Of a stretch of DNA of 64,000 nucleotides, positions 1 through 8,286 are shown one piece after another (the first letter of the stretch is position 1; the number at the start of each line of letters is the position of its first letter). The stretch covers positions 1 through 64,000 of the forward strand of contig JAIKXV010000025.1 in assembly GCA_024683935.1 (NCBI GenBank), written 5' to 3'. The notes beneath the pieces are model-generated. The model saw only the letters and a program-made list of their open reading frames with translations, searched no databases and had not been told where the DNA came from. The position numbers were made by a program, and so were the translations under genes. Source of the stretch: Lachnospiraceae bacterium (GTDB lineage Bacteria; Bacillota_A; Clostridia; Lachnospirales; Lachnospiraceae).

Positions 1-459
1 TATGTAAATGCAGCAGAAGGCGCTGACGGCGACGAGGCTTCAGCTGACGTTGTTATCGAAGTAGCAGTTCCTGCACAGACCACTGTTGAGCTCTGCACAA
101 CTGAGGCTTCAACCATCCTTTCAAAGGAAGACACCATTGGCGTATTCGGTTCAAACCAGACAGCAGCAGAGGGACTTCTTGCAGCAAACTCTAACCTGAA
201 CCTTCTTGGAACAGATGCAGCAGCAGGCGAAGTTATCGGTATCGGATTTGACGCCGGCTCAGTTATCAAGGGCGCTATCAATGACGGCACAATGTACGGT
301 GCTGTTACCCAGTCTCCTCTGATGATGGGTTACTACTGCCTGTATGCTCTTACAAAGGCTGCTAACGGAGAGAGCGTTTCCGATCTTCCTACAAACGGAT
401 ATTGGTACAACAAGGACAACATCAACGATCCTGAGATCGCTCCCAACCTTTATGACTGA
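1..459 (+). CDS. Sugar ABC transporter substrate-binding protein, C-terminal part (partial)
   Basis: The reading frame is open from the window edge and ends at TGA 457-459, giving 152 residues of a C-terminal lobe. The sequence resembles type 1 periplasmic sugar-binding proteins (RbsB-like): a GVFGSNQTAAEGL segment, then GTDAAAGEVIGIGFDAG, then GAVTQSPLMMGYYCLYAL, the pattern of the second Rossmann-like lobe that closes over a bound sugar. Such proteins are lipid-anchored outside the membrane and feed an ABC importer. The N-terminus, lipobox and any transporter partners lie outside the window, so the sugar cannot be named. A strong terminator follows directly, so this is the last gene of its transcript. 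Confidence 0.85.
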   Translation, partial: YVNAAEGADGDEASADVVIEVAVPAQTTVELCTTEASTILSKEDTIGVFGSNQTAAEGLLAANSNLNLLGTDAAAGEVIGIGFDAGSVIKGAINDGTMYGAVTQSPLMMGYYCLYALTKAANGESVSDLPTNGYWYNKDNINDPEIAPNLYD

Positions 460-486
460 TCGCGCATAATCTGTGCAAAATTAACA

Positions 487-516
487 GCCCGCCGGGCAAA
501 ACCGGCGGGCTTTTTC
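487..516 (+). terminator. Rho-independent terminator after the sugar-binding protein
   Basis: A perfect 9-bp GC-rich stem (487-495 pairs with 502-510, loop GCAAAA) is followed immediately by TTTTT. It sits 27 bases after the stop codon of the preceding gene. Confidence 0.93.
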
Positions 517-733
517 TCTGAAATTCCGTTTAAAAAGAGGAGCGCCCCGGAGGCTCCTCACCTCCAGGGCTTATTATGAAAAAATCATCTAACAGTCTAT
601 GTTTACATTAAGAATAATAACAATTTCATATGAACAAAATATGAACGCAGGGTTAATATATGGTTAATTAGTACAATTAATGATGGCCATCCCCTGTGTT
701 TATAGTGAAAATCGCACATATGAAGAGTTCATA
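517..733. other. Non-coding stretch between terminator and the 791 gene
   Basis: Together with its flanking sites, the region between the stop at 459 and the start at 791 is 331 bases without a gene. This part holds a short inverted repeat near 536-558 (GAGGAGC paired with GCTCCTC) and AT-rich sequence. An upstream in-frame ATG at 680 exists, but it has no ribosome binding site and lies ahead of the recognised promoter, so I treat it as non-coding. Confidence 0.5.
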
Positions 734-762
734 TTGCGGTCACTGTCTAAAAATGCTAAAAT
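734..762 (+). promoter_or_regulatory. Sigma-A-type promoter for the 791 gene
   Basis: TTGCGG at 734-739 and TAAAAT at 757-762 are separated by 17 bases. The predicted transcript start near 769 falls just before an AGGAGG at 771-776, which supports translation from 791 rather than from the ATG at 680. Confidence 0.55.
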
Positions 763-790
763 ATCAAATCAGGAGGTTTTTGGGGGAAAT

Positions 791-1549
791 ATGGACGATT
801 TTATGGACAGCCTTGTAAAAGAGGTTGAAGGAAATATCAAGCCGATCCGATCTGAAAAGATGGACGATCCTTTTGATGCCCCGAAACAGTCTGCTGTTAA
901 AAGGTCTGCAGGACAGCCGATCCGGGCGGTGAAAGAGCCGGTATCGCAGCCCGTACCACAGCCGGTATCGCAGTCTGTACCCCAGCCTGCACCTGAGCCC
1001 GCACTACAGCCGGTGCCTCAGCCATTTTCGCAGCCTGCACCACAGCCCATCCCTCAACCTGCACCCCAGAGTTCGTTCCAGAGCAGTATGCAGCCCTCCT
1101 ATCAGGGCCTGGCTCAGCCTGTTTATCAGATGAACATGCAGCCGCAGCCCATCTTCCAGGAGCCTTTTTCCCAGCCTGTATATCAGGCTCCGATGCCGCG
1201 CCCTCTGTTTTCGGAACCGGCACCTGTCATGGAACCTGCCGCTCCCCGGGAGGAGAAGAAAGAGGAAGAAGCTGAAAAGAAAGAGAAGCCTTCAGATACT
1301 TCCGGTATAAACAAGGACCTGATGAATGAGGTGGAAAAGGATCTTTTCCTCCATGTTCACAGGGAAAATGTAAAGTGTTACAGGAATACCCAGGCCACCA
1401 TTATTGAGAATACAAATATGGTGAAGCAGGGGCTTGAAGATAAGCATTCCAATATTCACCAGTGGCTTCTTATACTGCTGGTGCTTTCTCTTGTAAATTT
1501 AGGAGCAAATGCTCTGCTTATACTTCACATGATCTTCGGTTTTCTGTGA
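791..1549 (+). CDS. Pro/Gln-rich protein with a C-terminal membrane anchor, unknown function
   Basis: I do not recognise a family. From ATG 791 the protein has 252 residues: an acidic start (about 1-30), a long region of roughly residues 45-145 built from short repeats of the type QPVPQP, SQPAPQP and QPVYQ, a charged stretch of Glu and Lys (about 150-175), and one hydrophobic segment at about 222-250 ending almost at the C-terminus. This suggests a tail-anchored protein with a flexible Pro/Gln arm, facing either the cytoplasm or the wall. The start is chosen because of AGGAGG at 771-776 (spacing 14, rather long) and the promoter just upstream. It lies 19 bases before murA and is probably co-transcribed, so a role near cell-wall synthesis is possible but only inferred. 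Confidence 0.7.
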   Translation: MDDFMDSLVKEVEGNIKPIRSEKMDDPFDAPKQSAVKRSAGQPIRAVKEPVSQPVPQPVSQSVPQPAPEPALQPVPQPFSQPAPQPIPQPAPQSSFQSSMQPSYQGLAQPVYQMNMQPQPIFQEPFSQPVYQAPMPRPLFSEPAPVMEPAAPREEKKEEEAEKKEKPSDTSGINKDLMNEVEKDLFLHVHRENVKCYRNTQATIIENTNMVKQGLEDKHSNIHQWLLILLVLSLVNLGANALLILHMIFGFL

Positions 1550-1568
1550 TACAGGGAATGATAAGGAA

Positions 1569-2888
1569 ATGAAATCAGGTACTGAAAAAGTATATCAATA
1601 TGCCATCCAGGGGGGAAATGCCCTTACCGGTGAGGTGGAAATAGGCGGCGCGAAGAATGCGGCTTTAGCCATACTTGCAGCGGCCATAATGACTGATGAA
1701 ACTGTCACCATTGAGAACATGCCGGACGTCAGGGATACAAATGTACTCTTAGACGCTATGGCTGGCATAGGTGTCATCATAGAGAGACCTGACCGTCATA
1801 CCGTAAAGATCAACGGCTCCATGGTCAGGAATGTCAATATTGAGCATGAGCTTATAAGAAAGATCAGGGCTTCATATTATCTTATAGGAGCTCTCCTCGG
1901 GAAGTATTACGAGGCAGAGGTACCCCTTCCCGGAGGCTGTAATATAGGCAGCCGTCCCATCGACCAGCACTTAAAAGGATTCAGGGCTATAGGAGCAAAT
2001 GTCAGGATAGAACACGGCTCCATAATCGCAAAAGCCGAAAAGCTGACAGGTGCCCATATTTATATGGACGTGGTGAGCGTAGGCGCAACCATCAATATAC
2101 TTATGGCTTCCTGTATGGCCGAGGGGAAGACAATTATAGAGAACGCCGCAAAAGAGCCGCATGTGGTTGATGTGGCAAACTTCTTAAATAGTATGGGTGC
2201 CAATATCAAGGGAGCGGGAACCGATGTCATAAGGATCAAGGGAGTTTCCTCTCTTCACGGAGCTACTTATTCCGTAATACCGGATCAGATAGAGGCTGGA
2301 ACCTTTATGTTTGCCGCTGCTGTGACCGGCGGGGATATCCTTATAAAGAATGTCATCCCCAAGCATCTGGAATCCATTAGCGCCAAGCTTATGGAGATCG
2401 GCTGTCAGGTGGAGGAATTTGATGACAGTGTAAGGGTCAGGAGGAACGGAAAGCTTTCCAACACCCAGATAAAGACCCTTCCTTATCCCGGATTTCCCAC
2501 GGATATGCAGCCTCAGGCCGGAGTGGCCCTGTCTCTTTCGGATGGAGTCAGCACCATTACGGAGAGCATTTTTGAAAACCGCTTCAGATATGTGGACGAG
2601 ATAATGAAGATGGGGGCAAATATTAAGGTTGAGGGTAATACGGCCATCATTACCGGTGTGGAAGCTTTAAGCGGCGCGCACATCACGGCGCCCGATCTCA
2701 GGGCTGGCGCGGCACTGGTACTGGCAGCCCTTGCCGCAGACGGTGTTTCCACCATTGATGATATCCGTCTCATAGAGCGGGGTTATGAAGATTTCGACAT
2801 GAAGATAAGGCAGCTTGGAGGGATCATTGAGAAGGTCACCGATTCAAAGGCCGTCAGAAAATTCCGGATGAGATCCAGAGTTGTGTGA
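1569..2888 (+). CDS. murA: UDP-N-acetylglucosamine 1-carboxyvinyltransferase (MurA)
   Basis: MurA transfers enolpyruvate from phosphoenolpyruvate to UDP-GlcNAc, the first committed step of peptidoglycan precursor synthesis in the cytoplasm. At 439 residues it has the usual length. The substrate-binding pair Lys29-Asn30 is seen in GGAKNAALAIL, and the catalytic cysteine, target of fosfomycin in this family, is Cys124 in the motif PGGCNIGSRPIDQH. The C-terminal part retains the domain repeat typical of EPSP-synthase folds. ATG 1569 has an AAGGAA 2-8 bases upstream. Many Firmicutes carry two MurA copies; from this window alone I cannot tell whether this is the main or the second copy. It ends 15 bases before the convergent HD-GYP gene. 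Confidence 0.96.
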   Translation: MKSGTEKVYQYAIQGGNALTGEVEIGGAKNAALAILAAAIMTDETVTIENMPDVRDTNVLLDAMAGIGVIIERPDRHTVKINGSMVRNVNIEHELIRKIRASYYLIGALLGKYYEAEVPLPGGCNIGSRPIDQHLKGFRAIGANVRIEHGSIIAKAEKLTGAHIYMDVVSVGATINILMASCMAEGKTIIENAAKEPHVVDVANFLNSMGANIKGAGTDVIRIKGVSSLHGATYSVIPDQIEAGTFMFAAAVTGGDILIKNVIPKHLESISAKLMEIGCQVEEFDDSVRVRRNGKLSNTQIKTLPYPGFPTDMQPQAGVALSLSDGVSTITESIFENRFRYVDEIMKMGANIKVEGNTAIITGVEALSGAHITAPDLRAGAALVLAALAADGVSTIDDIRLIERGYEDFDMKIRQLGGIIEKVTDSKAVRKFRMRSRVV

Positions 2889-2903
2889 CCGAAAACCGGA
2901 AGA

Positions 2904-3974
2904 TCAGAGTATCGCTTCTACGAAGATCCCGTGCTCACGGGACAGATCCACATAGTGATTTCCGCATTGAACCATAGGCTTTGAAAGGTCGAGCTTGTTA
3001 ATGAGCACGATATCTCCTTCCATGCCGTTGGAAAGTCTTACCCTGTTATGCATATAGGTATTCACTATATATCCAAGGAAAATAAGTATATATTCCGGAT
3101 CGTATTTCTGCAGGCCTTCCTGCTCGAAAATGCTTATGACCTGGAAGGGACATAAGGGACCTCTGTATACCCTGGCGCTTGTCATGGCGTCATAGACGTC
3201 GGCAATGGATACTATGCGGGCAAAACGGTCTATCCTGTTGGTCTTCAGCCCGAAGGGATAGCCTGAGCCGTCACATCTCTCATGGTGCATAAGAGCCGCA
3301 TTCTTGATGTGGTCGTCGATATCCATGGTCTTAAGCTTGTTATAGCCCTCCAGGGAATGGGTCTTTATGATATCGTATTCTTCGGTGGTCAGCTTGGCAG
3401 GTTTTGATATGATGGATTCAGGCACCATAAGCTTCCCAACATCATGGAGAAGACCGCAGAGAGTCAGGGTCTTTATGTCTTCCTCGTCCATCTTTATCCA
3501 CGTACCGAAGACATGGCAGATAAGGGCCACATTCAGGCAGTGGGCATAGGTGGGATCATCATACATACGCATATTATGGAGCATATCGAAGATATGGATG
3601 CCGTTTGAGTTTTCCTCCAGCAGCTTTTCAGGCTGTTCCAGAAGAGCATCGGTGTCGATGACGTTCTTGGTGATGATGTCATTGACGGAGCCCTTGAACT
3701 CCTCCATCTCTTCCTCGTATTCCTTTTTGAAGCGGATAAACTCTTCGCTGGATCTGATCCTTTCGGAATAGGTGGGCTCGGGAGCCGGGGCCTGAGCGGT
3801 TTCAACACTGCCTTCCCTTATATTGACGGCGGAAATGGAATAAAACTCCAGCTTGGTAATGGCCTTGTCCGTAAGGGTCAGTCCCTTGGGCAGGATAAGC
3901 TGGTTATTATGGGAGAAAACGTCCTCCGCGGTAACCATTCCGGGTATCAGATTGCTGGTCATTATTCTGGGCAT
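2904..3974 (-). CDS. HD-GYP domain protein (putative cyclic-di-GMP phosphodiesterase)
   Basis: The protein has 356 residues and no membrane segment. An N-terminal region (1-125) includes a Glu-rich helix at about 75-95. The HD-GYP domain follows, with the metal-binding HD at His177-Asp178 (LLHDVGK) and the signature HHERCDGSGYP at 230-240. The C-terminus (about 290-356) is a small beta-rich extension. HD-GYP proteins hydrolyse cyclic di-GMP to GMP or pGpG; all the signature residues needed to name the domain are present. ATG at 3972-3974 follows a GGAGG and a promoter on the same strand. The gene is divergent from the VTC gene and convergent with murA, so it stands alone. Confidence 0.9.
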   Translation of the reverse strand: MPRIMTSNLIPGMVTAEDVFSHNNQLILPKGLTLTDKAITKLEFYSISAVNIREGSVETAQAPAPEPTYSERIRSSEEFIRFKKEYEEEMEEFKGSVNDIITKNVIDTDALLEQPEKLLEENSNGIHIFDMLHNMRMYDDPTYAHCLNVALICHVFGTWIKMDEEDIKTLTLCGLLHDVGKLMVPESIISKPAKLTTEEYDIIKTHSLEGYNKLKTMDIDDHIKNAALMHHERCDGSGYPFGLKTNRIDRFARIVSIADVYDAMTSARVYRGPLCPFQVISIFEQEGLQKYDPEYILIFLGYIVNTYMHNRVRLSNGMEGDIVLINKLDLSKPMVQCGNHYVDLSREHGIFVEAIL

Positions 3975-3995
3975 TACATATACCTCCGAAAATAT

Positions 3996-4025
3996 AGTAT
4001 ATTGGATTTACCGATGTTTAGTCAA
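3996..4025 (-). promoter_or_regulatory. Promoter for the HD-GYP gene
   Basis: On the minus strand TTGACT (4020-4025) and TATACT (3996-4001) are 18 bases apart. The start codon with its GGAGG lies about 20 bases downstream. Confidence 0.6.
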
Positions 4026-4043
4026 TTGATTTTCCGCCCAAAC

Positions 4044-4072
4044 TTGCATTGAATCCCCTTAAAGGATATACT
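4044..4072 (+). promoter_or_regulatory. Promoter placing transcript start at the VTC gene ATG
   Basis: TTGCAT at 4044-4049 and TATACT at 4067-4072 have a 17-base spacer. Only six bases (4073-4078) separate the -10 box from ATG 4079, so the expected first transcribed base is the A of the start codon. No Shine-Dalgarno sequence is seen. Confidence 0.5.
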
Positions 4073-4078
4073 GTAAAG

Positions 4079-4792
4079 ATGAAAAATAAGGTGTTTCGCC
4101 ATGAGTTAAAATATCTCATGTCCGAAAGAGAAGCCATTTTAATAAGATACCGCTTAAGGGAAAAAGCCCGGATAGATGAACATGCGGTAAATGGAAGTTA
4201 CTTTATAAGGAGTCTCTATTTCGATGATCTCCGGGAAAGTGCCTATGGGGATAAACAGGCGGGTACGTCAGAGCGGAGAAAGTTCCGGATCAGGATCTAT
4301 AATTACAACGACGATATCATAAGTCTGGAATGTAAGGAAAAGAAGGGCAGCTACATCCTTAAAAGGTCCGGAAGACTCTCTAAAGAGGAGCTTGGACGGA
4401 TACTCACCGGAGATTACTCTTTTCTCGTTGATAGGGAGGAAAGCGTTCTGAAGGAGTTTTATATCTCCTTATGTTCCGAGGGACTGCGGCCCTCTGTTAT
4501 CGTGGATTATGACAGGATTCCCTATGTATTTGATCCGGGGACGGTCAGGATCACCTTTGATGAGAATATACGTTCAGGCTTCATGAGCTATGATCTTTTT
4601 GATGAAAGTATTCCGGTGTTTTCCGCCATGGATCCCGGGATGCTCATCATGGAGGTGAAATTTACCGAATATCTGCCTGATGCGGTTAAGGATCTTATTG
4701 AACCCGGTGCTGCGATACAGCTTGCGGCATCGAAATTTGTCATGTGTTCGGATGTTATGAGAGATATAAGAGGATACAGGAGAACAGTATGA
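4079..4792 (+). CDS. VTC-domain protein (polyphosphate polymerase family)
   Basis: This 237-residue protein belongs to the VTC family, whose yeast member Vtc4 makes polyphosphate from ATP inside a tunnel-shaped triphosphate-tunnel (TTM) fold. Visible features are the N-terminal FRHELKYLMS, the basic strands RRKFRIRIYNYN, the acidic/basic pair ECKEKKGSYILKRSG, and a late EVKF. Alternating charged residues on beta strands, as here, line the tunnel in the family. ATG 4079 is chosen over an upstream TTG (4049) because the homologous part begins there and a -10 box sits just before it. It overlaps the DUF4956 gene by ATGA, an arrangement known in other Firmicutes. Whether it makes polyphosphate or modifies another substrate is not shown. 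Confidence 0.85.
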   Translation: MKNKVFRHELKYLMSEREAILIRYRLREKARIDEHAVNGSYFIRSLYFDDLRESAYGDKQAGTSERRKFRIRIYNYNDDIISLECKEKKGSYILKRSGRLSKEELGRILTGDYSFLVDREESVLKEFYISLCSEGLRPSVIVDYDRIPYVFDPGTVRITFDENIRSGFMSYDLFDESIPVFSAMDPGMLIMEVKFTEYLPDAVKDLIEPGAAIQLAASKFVMCSDVMRDIRGYRRTV

Positions 4793-5469
4793 GCGTAAAG
4801 GCAATGATAAAGAAGTCCATTCTTGAGTCGGATATGTACAATCAGTCCATATCCTTAAGCACTCTGATGACCATAATGGTGGATATGCTGCTGGCACTGG
4901 TGATCGGGATCCTGATATACGAGATATACAAGCGCTACTTTAACGGGGTGGTGTACAGCAGGAGCTTTGCCATGACCCTTATCGGGATGACTGTACTGAC
5001 CTGTATGGTAACCCTGGCTATTAGCACGAATATAGTCATTTCCCTGGGTATGGTGGGTGCGTTGTCCATTGTCAGATACAGAACGGCGATAAAGGAGCCC
5101 CTGGATATCATGTATCTGTTCTGGGCCATTACCATGGGTATCACCATCGGGGCAAGCATGTACCTTCTGGCGGCAGCAGGCATGTTCTTCATGCTGGTCA
5201 TCGTCGCTGTGATGCACAGGAAGCAGGAGAAGGCACAGGCTTACGTCATGATCTACCATGGCAGCAACGAGGCGGAAAAGGATGTGCTGGAGCTCATGAA
5301 GAATATCCCCCACGGAGTAAAGAGCAGAATCTTAAGGGGAGATGAATATGAGGTATCCATTACCCTGGACCTCAATGAAAATGAACTTGATATAGCCGAC
5401 AGAGTACGCTCGGTGAACGGAGTAAGGGATGTTACCCTTATCTCGTACAACGGAGAGTATCACGGCTAA
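4789..5469 (+). CDS. DUF4956 membrane protein, partner of the VTC protein
   Basis: From ATG 4789 (overlapping the previous stop as ATGA) the protein has 226 residues. Hydrophobic segments appear at about 22-43, 58-80, 83-95 and 110-140, followed by a soluble C-terminal part of about 80 residues with an ACT-like alternation (YEVSITLDL and VRDVTLISYNG). DUF4956 proteins are regularly encoded next to VTC-domain proteins, so a membrane subunit that anchors or channels the product of the VTC enzyme is a reasonable inference. Function is otherwise unknown. The ATG at 4744 in the same frame lies deep in the VTC gene and is not needed. Confidence 0.85.
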   Translation: MSVKAMIKKSILESDMYNQSISLSTLMTIMVDMLLALVIGILIYEIYKRYFNGVVYSRSFAMTLIGMTVLTCMVTLAISTNIVISLGMVGALSIVRYRTAIKEPLDIMYLFWAITMGITIGASMYLLAAAGMFFMLVIVAVMHRKQEKAQAYVMIYHGSNEAEKDVLELMKNIPHGVKSRILRGDEYEVSITLDLNENELDIADRVRSVNGVRDVTLISYNGEYHG

Positions 5470-5470
5470 T

Positions 5471-5542
5471 GGAGCATGTCTGTTCTTCAGACATGCTCCA
5501 TGGATCGGCTGCGCCGCGAAGCGGATTTAAATCGGCCGATCC
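5471..5542. repeat. Two adjacent hairpins after the DUF4956 gene
   Basis: The first hairpin is a perfect 12-bp inverted repeat (5471-5482 with 5488-5499, loop TTCTT). The second has outer arms GGATCGGC (5502-5509) and GCCGATCC (5535-5542) enclosing an inner CCGC-GAA-GCGG. There is no T-run, so it looks more like a mobile palindromic repeat than a standard terminator, though it may end the VTC/DUF4956 transcript. Confidence 0.6.
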
Positions 5543-5605
5543 TCCCATAAACACAGCAGGTCATGATTCTAAGTCTGCTGATCAATACAGGAGGAATAAA
5601 AAAAC

Positions 5606-5875
5606 ATGAAGGATTTGGAAAGTACCCAGATGTTCAGGGTTGAGAAGGAACCCGAAACAGGAGTGAAGGTGGTCTTATCCACGGTATATGAGGCTCTTAC
5701 GGAGAAGGGCTACAATCCCATCAGCCAGATAGTGGGATATATCATGTCCGGATATCCCACCTACATCACGAGCCACAATAACGCCAGAAGCCTTATCATG
5801 AAGGTGGAGCGTGACGAGCTTGTGGAAGAGCTCTTAAAGCAGTATATAAAGAGCAGCGGATGGGATAAGGAGTGA
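5606..5875 (+). CDS. ireB: IreB family regulatory protein (UPF0297)
   Basis: The 89-residue product matches the IreB/YrzL family through the N-terminal [10 protein letters not shown] segment and the middle [25 protein letters not shown], the most conserved stretch of the family. In Enterococcus, IreB is phosphorylated by the Ser/Thr kinase IreK and lowers cephalosporin resistance; the role in other Firmicutes is less clear. AGGAGG lies 11 bases upstream of ATG 5606. Its stop overlaps the GTG of ruvX, the arrangement usual in Firmicutes. Confidence 0.95.
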   Translation: MKDLESTQMFRVEKEPETGVKVVLSTVYEALTEKGYNPISQIVGYIMSGYPTYITSHNNARSLIMKVERDELVEELLKQYIKSSGWDKE

Positions 5876-6300
5876 AATATCTCGGACTCGACTACGGATC
5901 GAAGACAGTAGGAGTAGCGGTGACGGATGCCACCGGTACGGTCGTAAGGGAAGTGGAGATAATCCGAAGACAGAAGGAAAAGATGCTCCGGCGTACCTGC
6001 GCGCGTATCGAGGAGATAGTTTCAGAGGAAAAAGCAGAGGTTATCGTTATCGGGCTGCCCCTTAACATGGACGGCTCCGAGGGCGAGAGGGCGGAAAAGG
6101 CCCGCGCCTTCGGTGAAATGGTAGCCAGGCGAACAGGGCTCCCGGTCAGGTTTCAGGATGAGAGACTGACCACGGTGGAAGCCTATGACATTATGGATGA
6201 GAACGAAATAAGGAGTGAAAAGGACAGGAAGTCGCACGTTGACAGCGTGGCGGCGGCCGTGATCCTTGGAGATTTCCTTAACAGCGGAAAGGACCGCTAA
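5872..6300 (+). CDS. ruvX: Holliday junction resolvase RuvX / YqgF family
   Basis: The protein has 142 residues with an RNase H-like fold. The first acidic catalytic residue is Asp7 in [15 protein letters not shown], the second acidic region is in [13 protein letters not shown], and the third is the Asp of [11 protein letters not shown] near the C-terminus. In E. coli the family acts in 16S rRNA 5'-end maturation; resolvase activity has also been reported in other bacteria. The start is GTG 5872, giving a GTGA overlap with ireB. DUF1292 follows after four bases, so the three are one transcript. Confidence 0.94.
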   Translation: MKYLGLDYGSKTVGVAVTDATGTVVREVEIIRRQKEKMLRRTCARIEEIVSEEKAEVIVIGLPLNMDGSEGERAEKARAFGEMVARRTGLPVRFQDERLTTVEAYDIMDENEIRSEKDRKSHVDSVAAAVILGDFLNSGKDR

Positions 6301-6304
6301 ATAA

Positions 6305-6565
6305 ATGGACAGCGTGGTATTTACACAGGAAGACGGAACAGAGATCGAGTATTACGTGCTTGCCGAAGCAAAGGTCGGACAGAACTCTTATCTTCTCTGC
6401 ACAGAGGAAGAAGAGGGAGACGCTGAGGCCTTTGTTTTGAGGGCTGTGCCTGATGAGGATGACGAAGAAAGCATCCTCTATGAGACCGTGGAAGATGAAA
6501 AAGAGCTTGAGAAAGCCGTGGAAGCATTCAGCGAAATACTTGATGATGTGCAGATCGACGTCTGA
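6305..6565 (+). CDS. DUF1292 small acidic protein
   Basis: An 86-residue, strongly acidic protein of the DUF1292 (YrzB-like) family. Characteristic parts are VVFTQEDGTEIEYYVL at the start, YLLCTEEEE, an EAFVLRAVPDEDDEES segment and the C-terminal EDEKELEKAVEAFSE helix. The function is unknown; the gene regularly follows ireB and ruvX in Firmicutes, as it does here at a spacing of four bases. Confidence 0.92.
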   Translation: MDSVVFTQEDGTEIEYYVLAEAKVGQNSYLLCTEEEEGDAEAFVLRAVPDEDDEESILYETVEDEKELEKAVEAFSEILDDVQIDV

Positions 6566-6607
6566 TGTGTGATCACCATGCTCTCCAAAGAGTTATGGAG
6601 GTAATTT

Positions 6608-8284
6608 TTGAAAAAGTACAAAAACGCATCGGGCTCAAAGCTCAAGATCATCGCACTGGGCGGTCTTGAGCAGATAGGTCTGAACATTACTGCCTTCGAA
6701 TACGAAGACAGTATTATTGTGGTGGACTGCGGCATCGCATTCCCCGAAGACGACATGCTGGGGATAGATCTGTGCATCCCCGATGTCACATACTTAAAGG
6801 ACAATATTGATAAGGTAAAGGGCTTCATCATTACCCACGGTCACGAGGATCACATAGGAGCGCTTCCCTATGTATTGAAGGATGTAAACGCCCCGATCTA
6901 CGCGACGAAGCTTACGATAGGCCTTATCGACCACAAGCTGGAAGAGCACGGCCTTCTCGGCAGCGTAAAGAGGAAGGTGGTCAATCACGGGCAGTCCATT
7001 AATCTGGGGCAGTTCCGTATAGAATTCATCAAGACCAATCATTCCATTGCGGACGCTTCCGCTCTTGCCATCTATTCTCCTGCGGGAATAGTGGTCCACA
7101 CCGGTGACTTCAAGGTGGACTATACCCCTGTATTCGGTGATGCCATAGACCTGCAGAGGCTGGGAGAGATCGGCAAAAAGGGAGTTCTGGCCCTTATGTG
7201 CGACAGCACCAACGCCGAAAGGGAAGGTTTTACCAAGTCAGAACGCACGATAGGCGCAGTATTTGACGGTTTATTTGACACCCACAGGAAGGGCAGGATA
7301 ATAATAGCCACCTTCGCATCCAATGTGGACAGGGTGCAGCAGATAATCAACACAGCTTATAAATACGGCCGGAAGGTCATCGTGGAAGGGCGTTCCATGG
7401 TGAATATCATAAATACGGCCCAGGAACTGGGATATATCAAGATCCCGGAGAATACACTTATAGATATAGACAGGATGAAGGATTATCCCGATACCCAGGT
7501 GGTTCTGGTAACCACGGGAAGCCAGGGAGAATCAATGGCGGCGCTTTCCCGCATGGCAATGAACATGCATAAGAAGGTTAGCATCAAGCCCAATGACACG
7601 ATAATCTTCTCATCCACGCCGATACCCGGAAATGAGAAGTCGGTATCCAGGATAATAAATGAGCTGGAATCAAAGGGAGCCGACGTTATCTTCCAGGAAG
7701 CCCATGTTTCCGGGCATGCCTGCAGGGAAGAGATAAAGCTGGTATACTCCCTTGTGAAGCCCAGGTTCTCCATACCGGTACACGGTGAATACAGACACCG
7801 TCACGCCCAGGCCAATATTGCGGAGGAACTGGGGTATGACCATGATCATATTCTGATGATCCACTCCGGAGATGTGCTGGAGCTTTCGGAAGAGAGCGGG
7901 GCAAATGTCACCGGGCACGTACATACCGGATCAGTCTTTGTGGACGGTCTTGGAGTGGGAGACGTGGGAAATGTGGTGCTGCGTGACAGACAGCATCTGG
8001 CGGAAGACGGCATAGTGATCATAGTCCTCACCCTTGAAAAGGGCACGGGGCAGGTGCTGGCCGGACCGGACATCATATCCCGGGGCTTTGTATATGTAAG
8101 GGAGTCGGATGCACTGCTGGAGGATTCGACGGAAGTGCTGGAGGAATCCCTGGACAACCTGGCGGAAAAGGGCATCAGCGACTGGGGCAGGATAAAGAGC
8201 ACCATGAAGGACGATCTGTCTGACTATCTCTGGAAGAAGACCAAGAGAAGGCCCATGATACTCCCGATCATCATGGAGGTATGA
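6608..8284 (+). CDS. rnj: Ribonuclease J
   Basis: RNase J is a metallo-beta-lactamase/beta-CASP nuclease with 5'-exonuclease and endonuclease activity that matures and degrades RNA in Firmicutes. The 558-residue protein has the expected length. The zinc motif HGHEDH is at 77-82 and the next metal histidine is in KTNHSIADA. VHTGDFKVD follows, and the beta-CASP part contains IIIATFASNVDRVQQI and a later IPVHGEYRH. TTG 6608 is the start, supported by a GGAGG at about 6598-6602 and homology beginning at LKIIALGGLEQIG. The usual partner paralogue (J1 or J2) is not in the window, so I leave the subtype open. Confidence 0.95.
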   Translation: MKKYKNASGSKLKIIALGGLEQIGLNITAFEYEDSIIVVDCGIAFPEDDMLGIDLCIPDVTYLKDNIDKVKGFIITHGHEDHIGALPYVLKDVNAPIYATKLTIGLIDHKLEEHGLLGSVKRKVVNHGQSINLGQFRIEFIKTNHSIADASALAIYSPAGIVVHTGDFKVDYTPVFGDAIDLQRLGEIGKKGVLALMCDSTNAEREGFTKSERTIGAVFDGLFDTHRKGRIIIATFASNVDRVQQIINTAYKYGRKVIVEGRSMVNIINTAQELGYIKIPENTLIDIDRMKDYPDTQVVLVTTGSQGESMAALSRMAMNMHKKVSIKPNDTIIFSSTPIPGNEKSVSRIINELESKGADVIFQEAHVSGHACREEIKLVYSLVKPRFSIPVHGEYRHRHAQANIAEELGYDHDHILMIHSGDVLELSEESGANVTGHVHTGSVFVDGLGVGDVGNVVLRDRQHLAEDGIVIIVLTLEKGTGQVLAGPDIISRGFVYVRESDALLEDSTEVLEESLDNLAEKGISDWGRIKSTMKDDLSDYLWKKTKRRPMILPIIMEV

Positions 8285-8286
8285 TA

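Noticed and set aside
680..790. Upstream extension of the Pro/Gln-rich protein from ATG 680
   Set aside because: It has no ribosome binding site and lies ahead of a good promoter (734-762) and AGGAGG at 771; translation more likely starts at 791.
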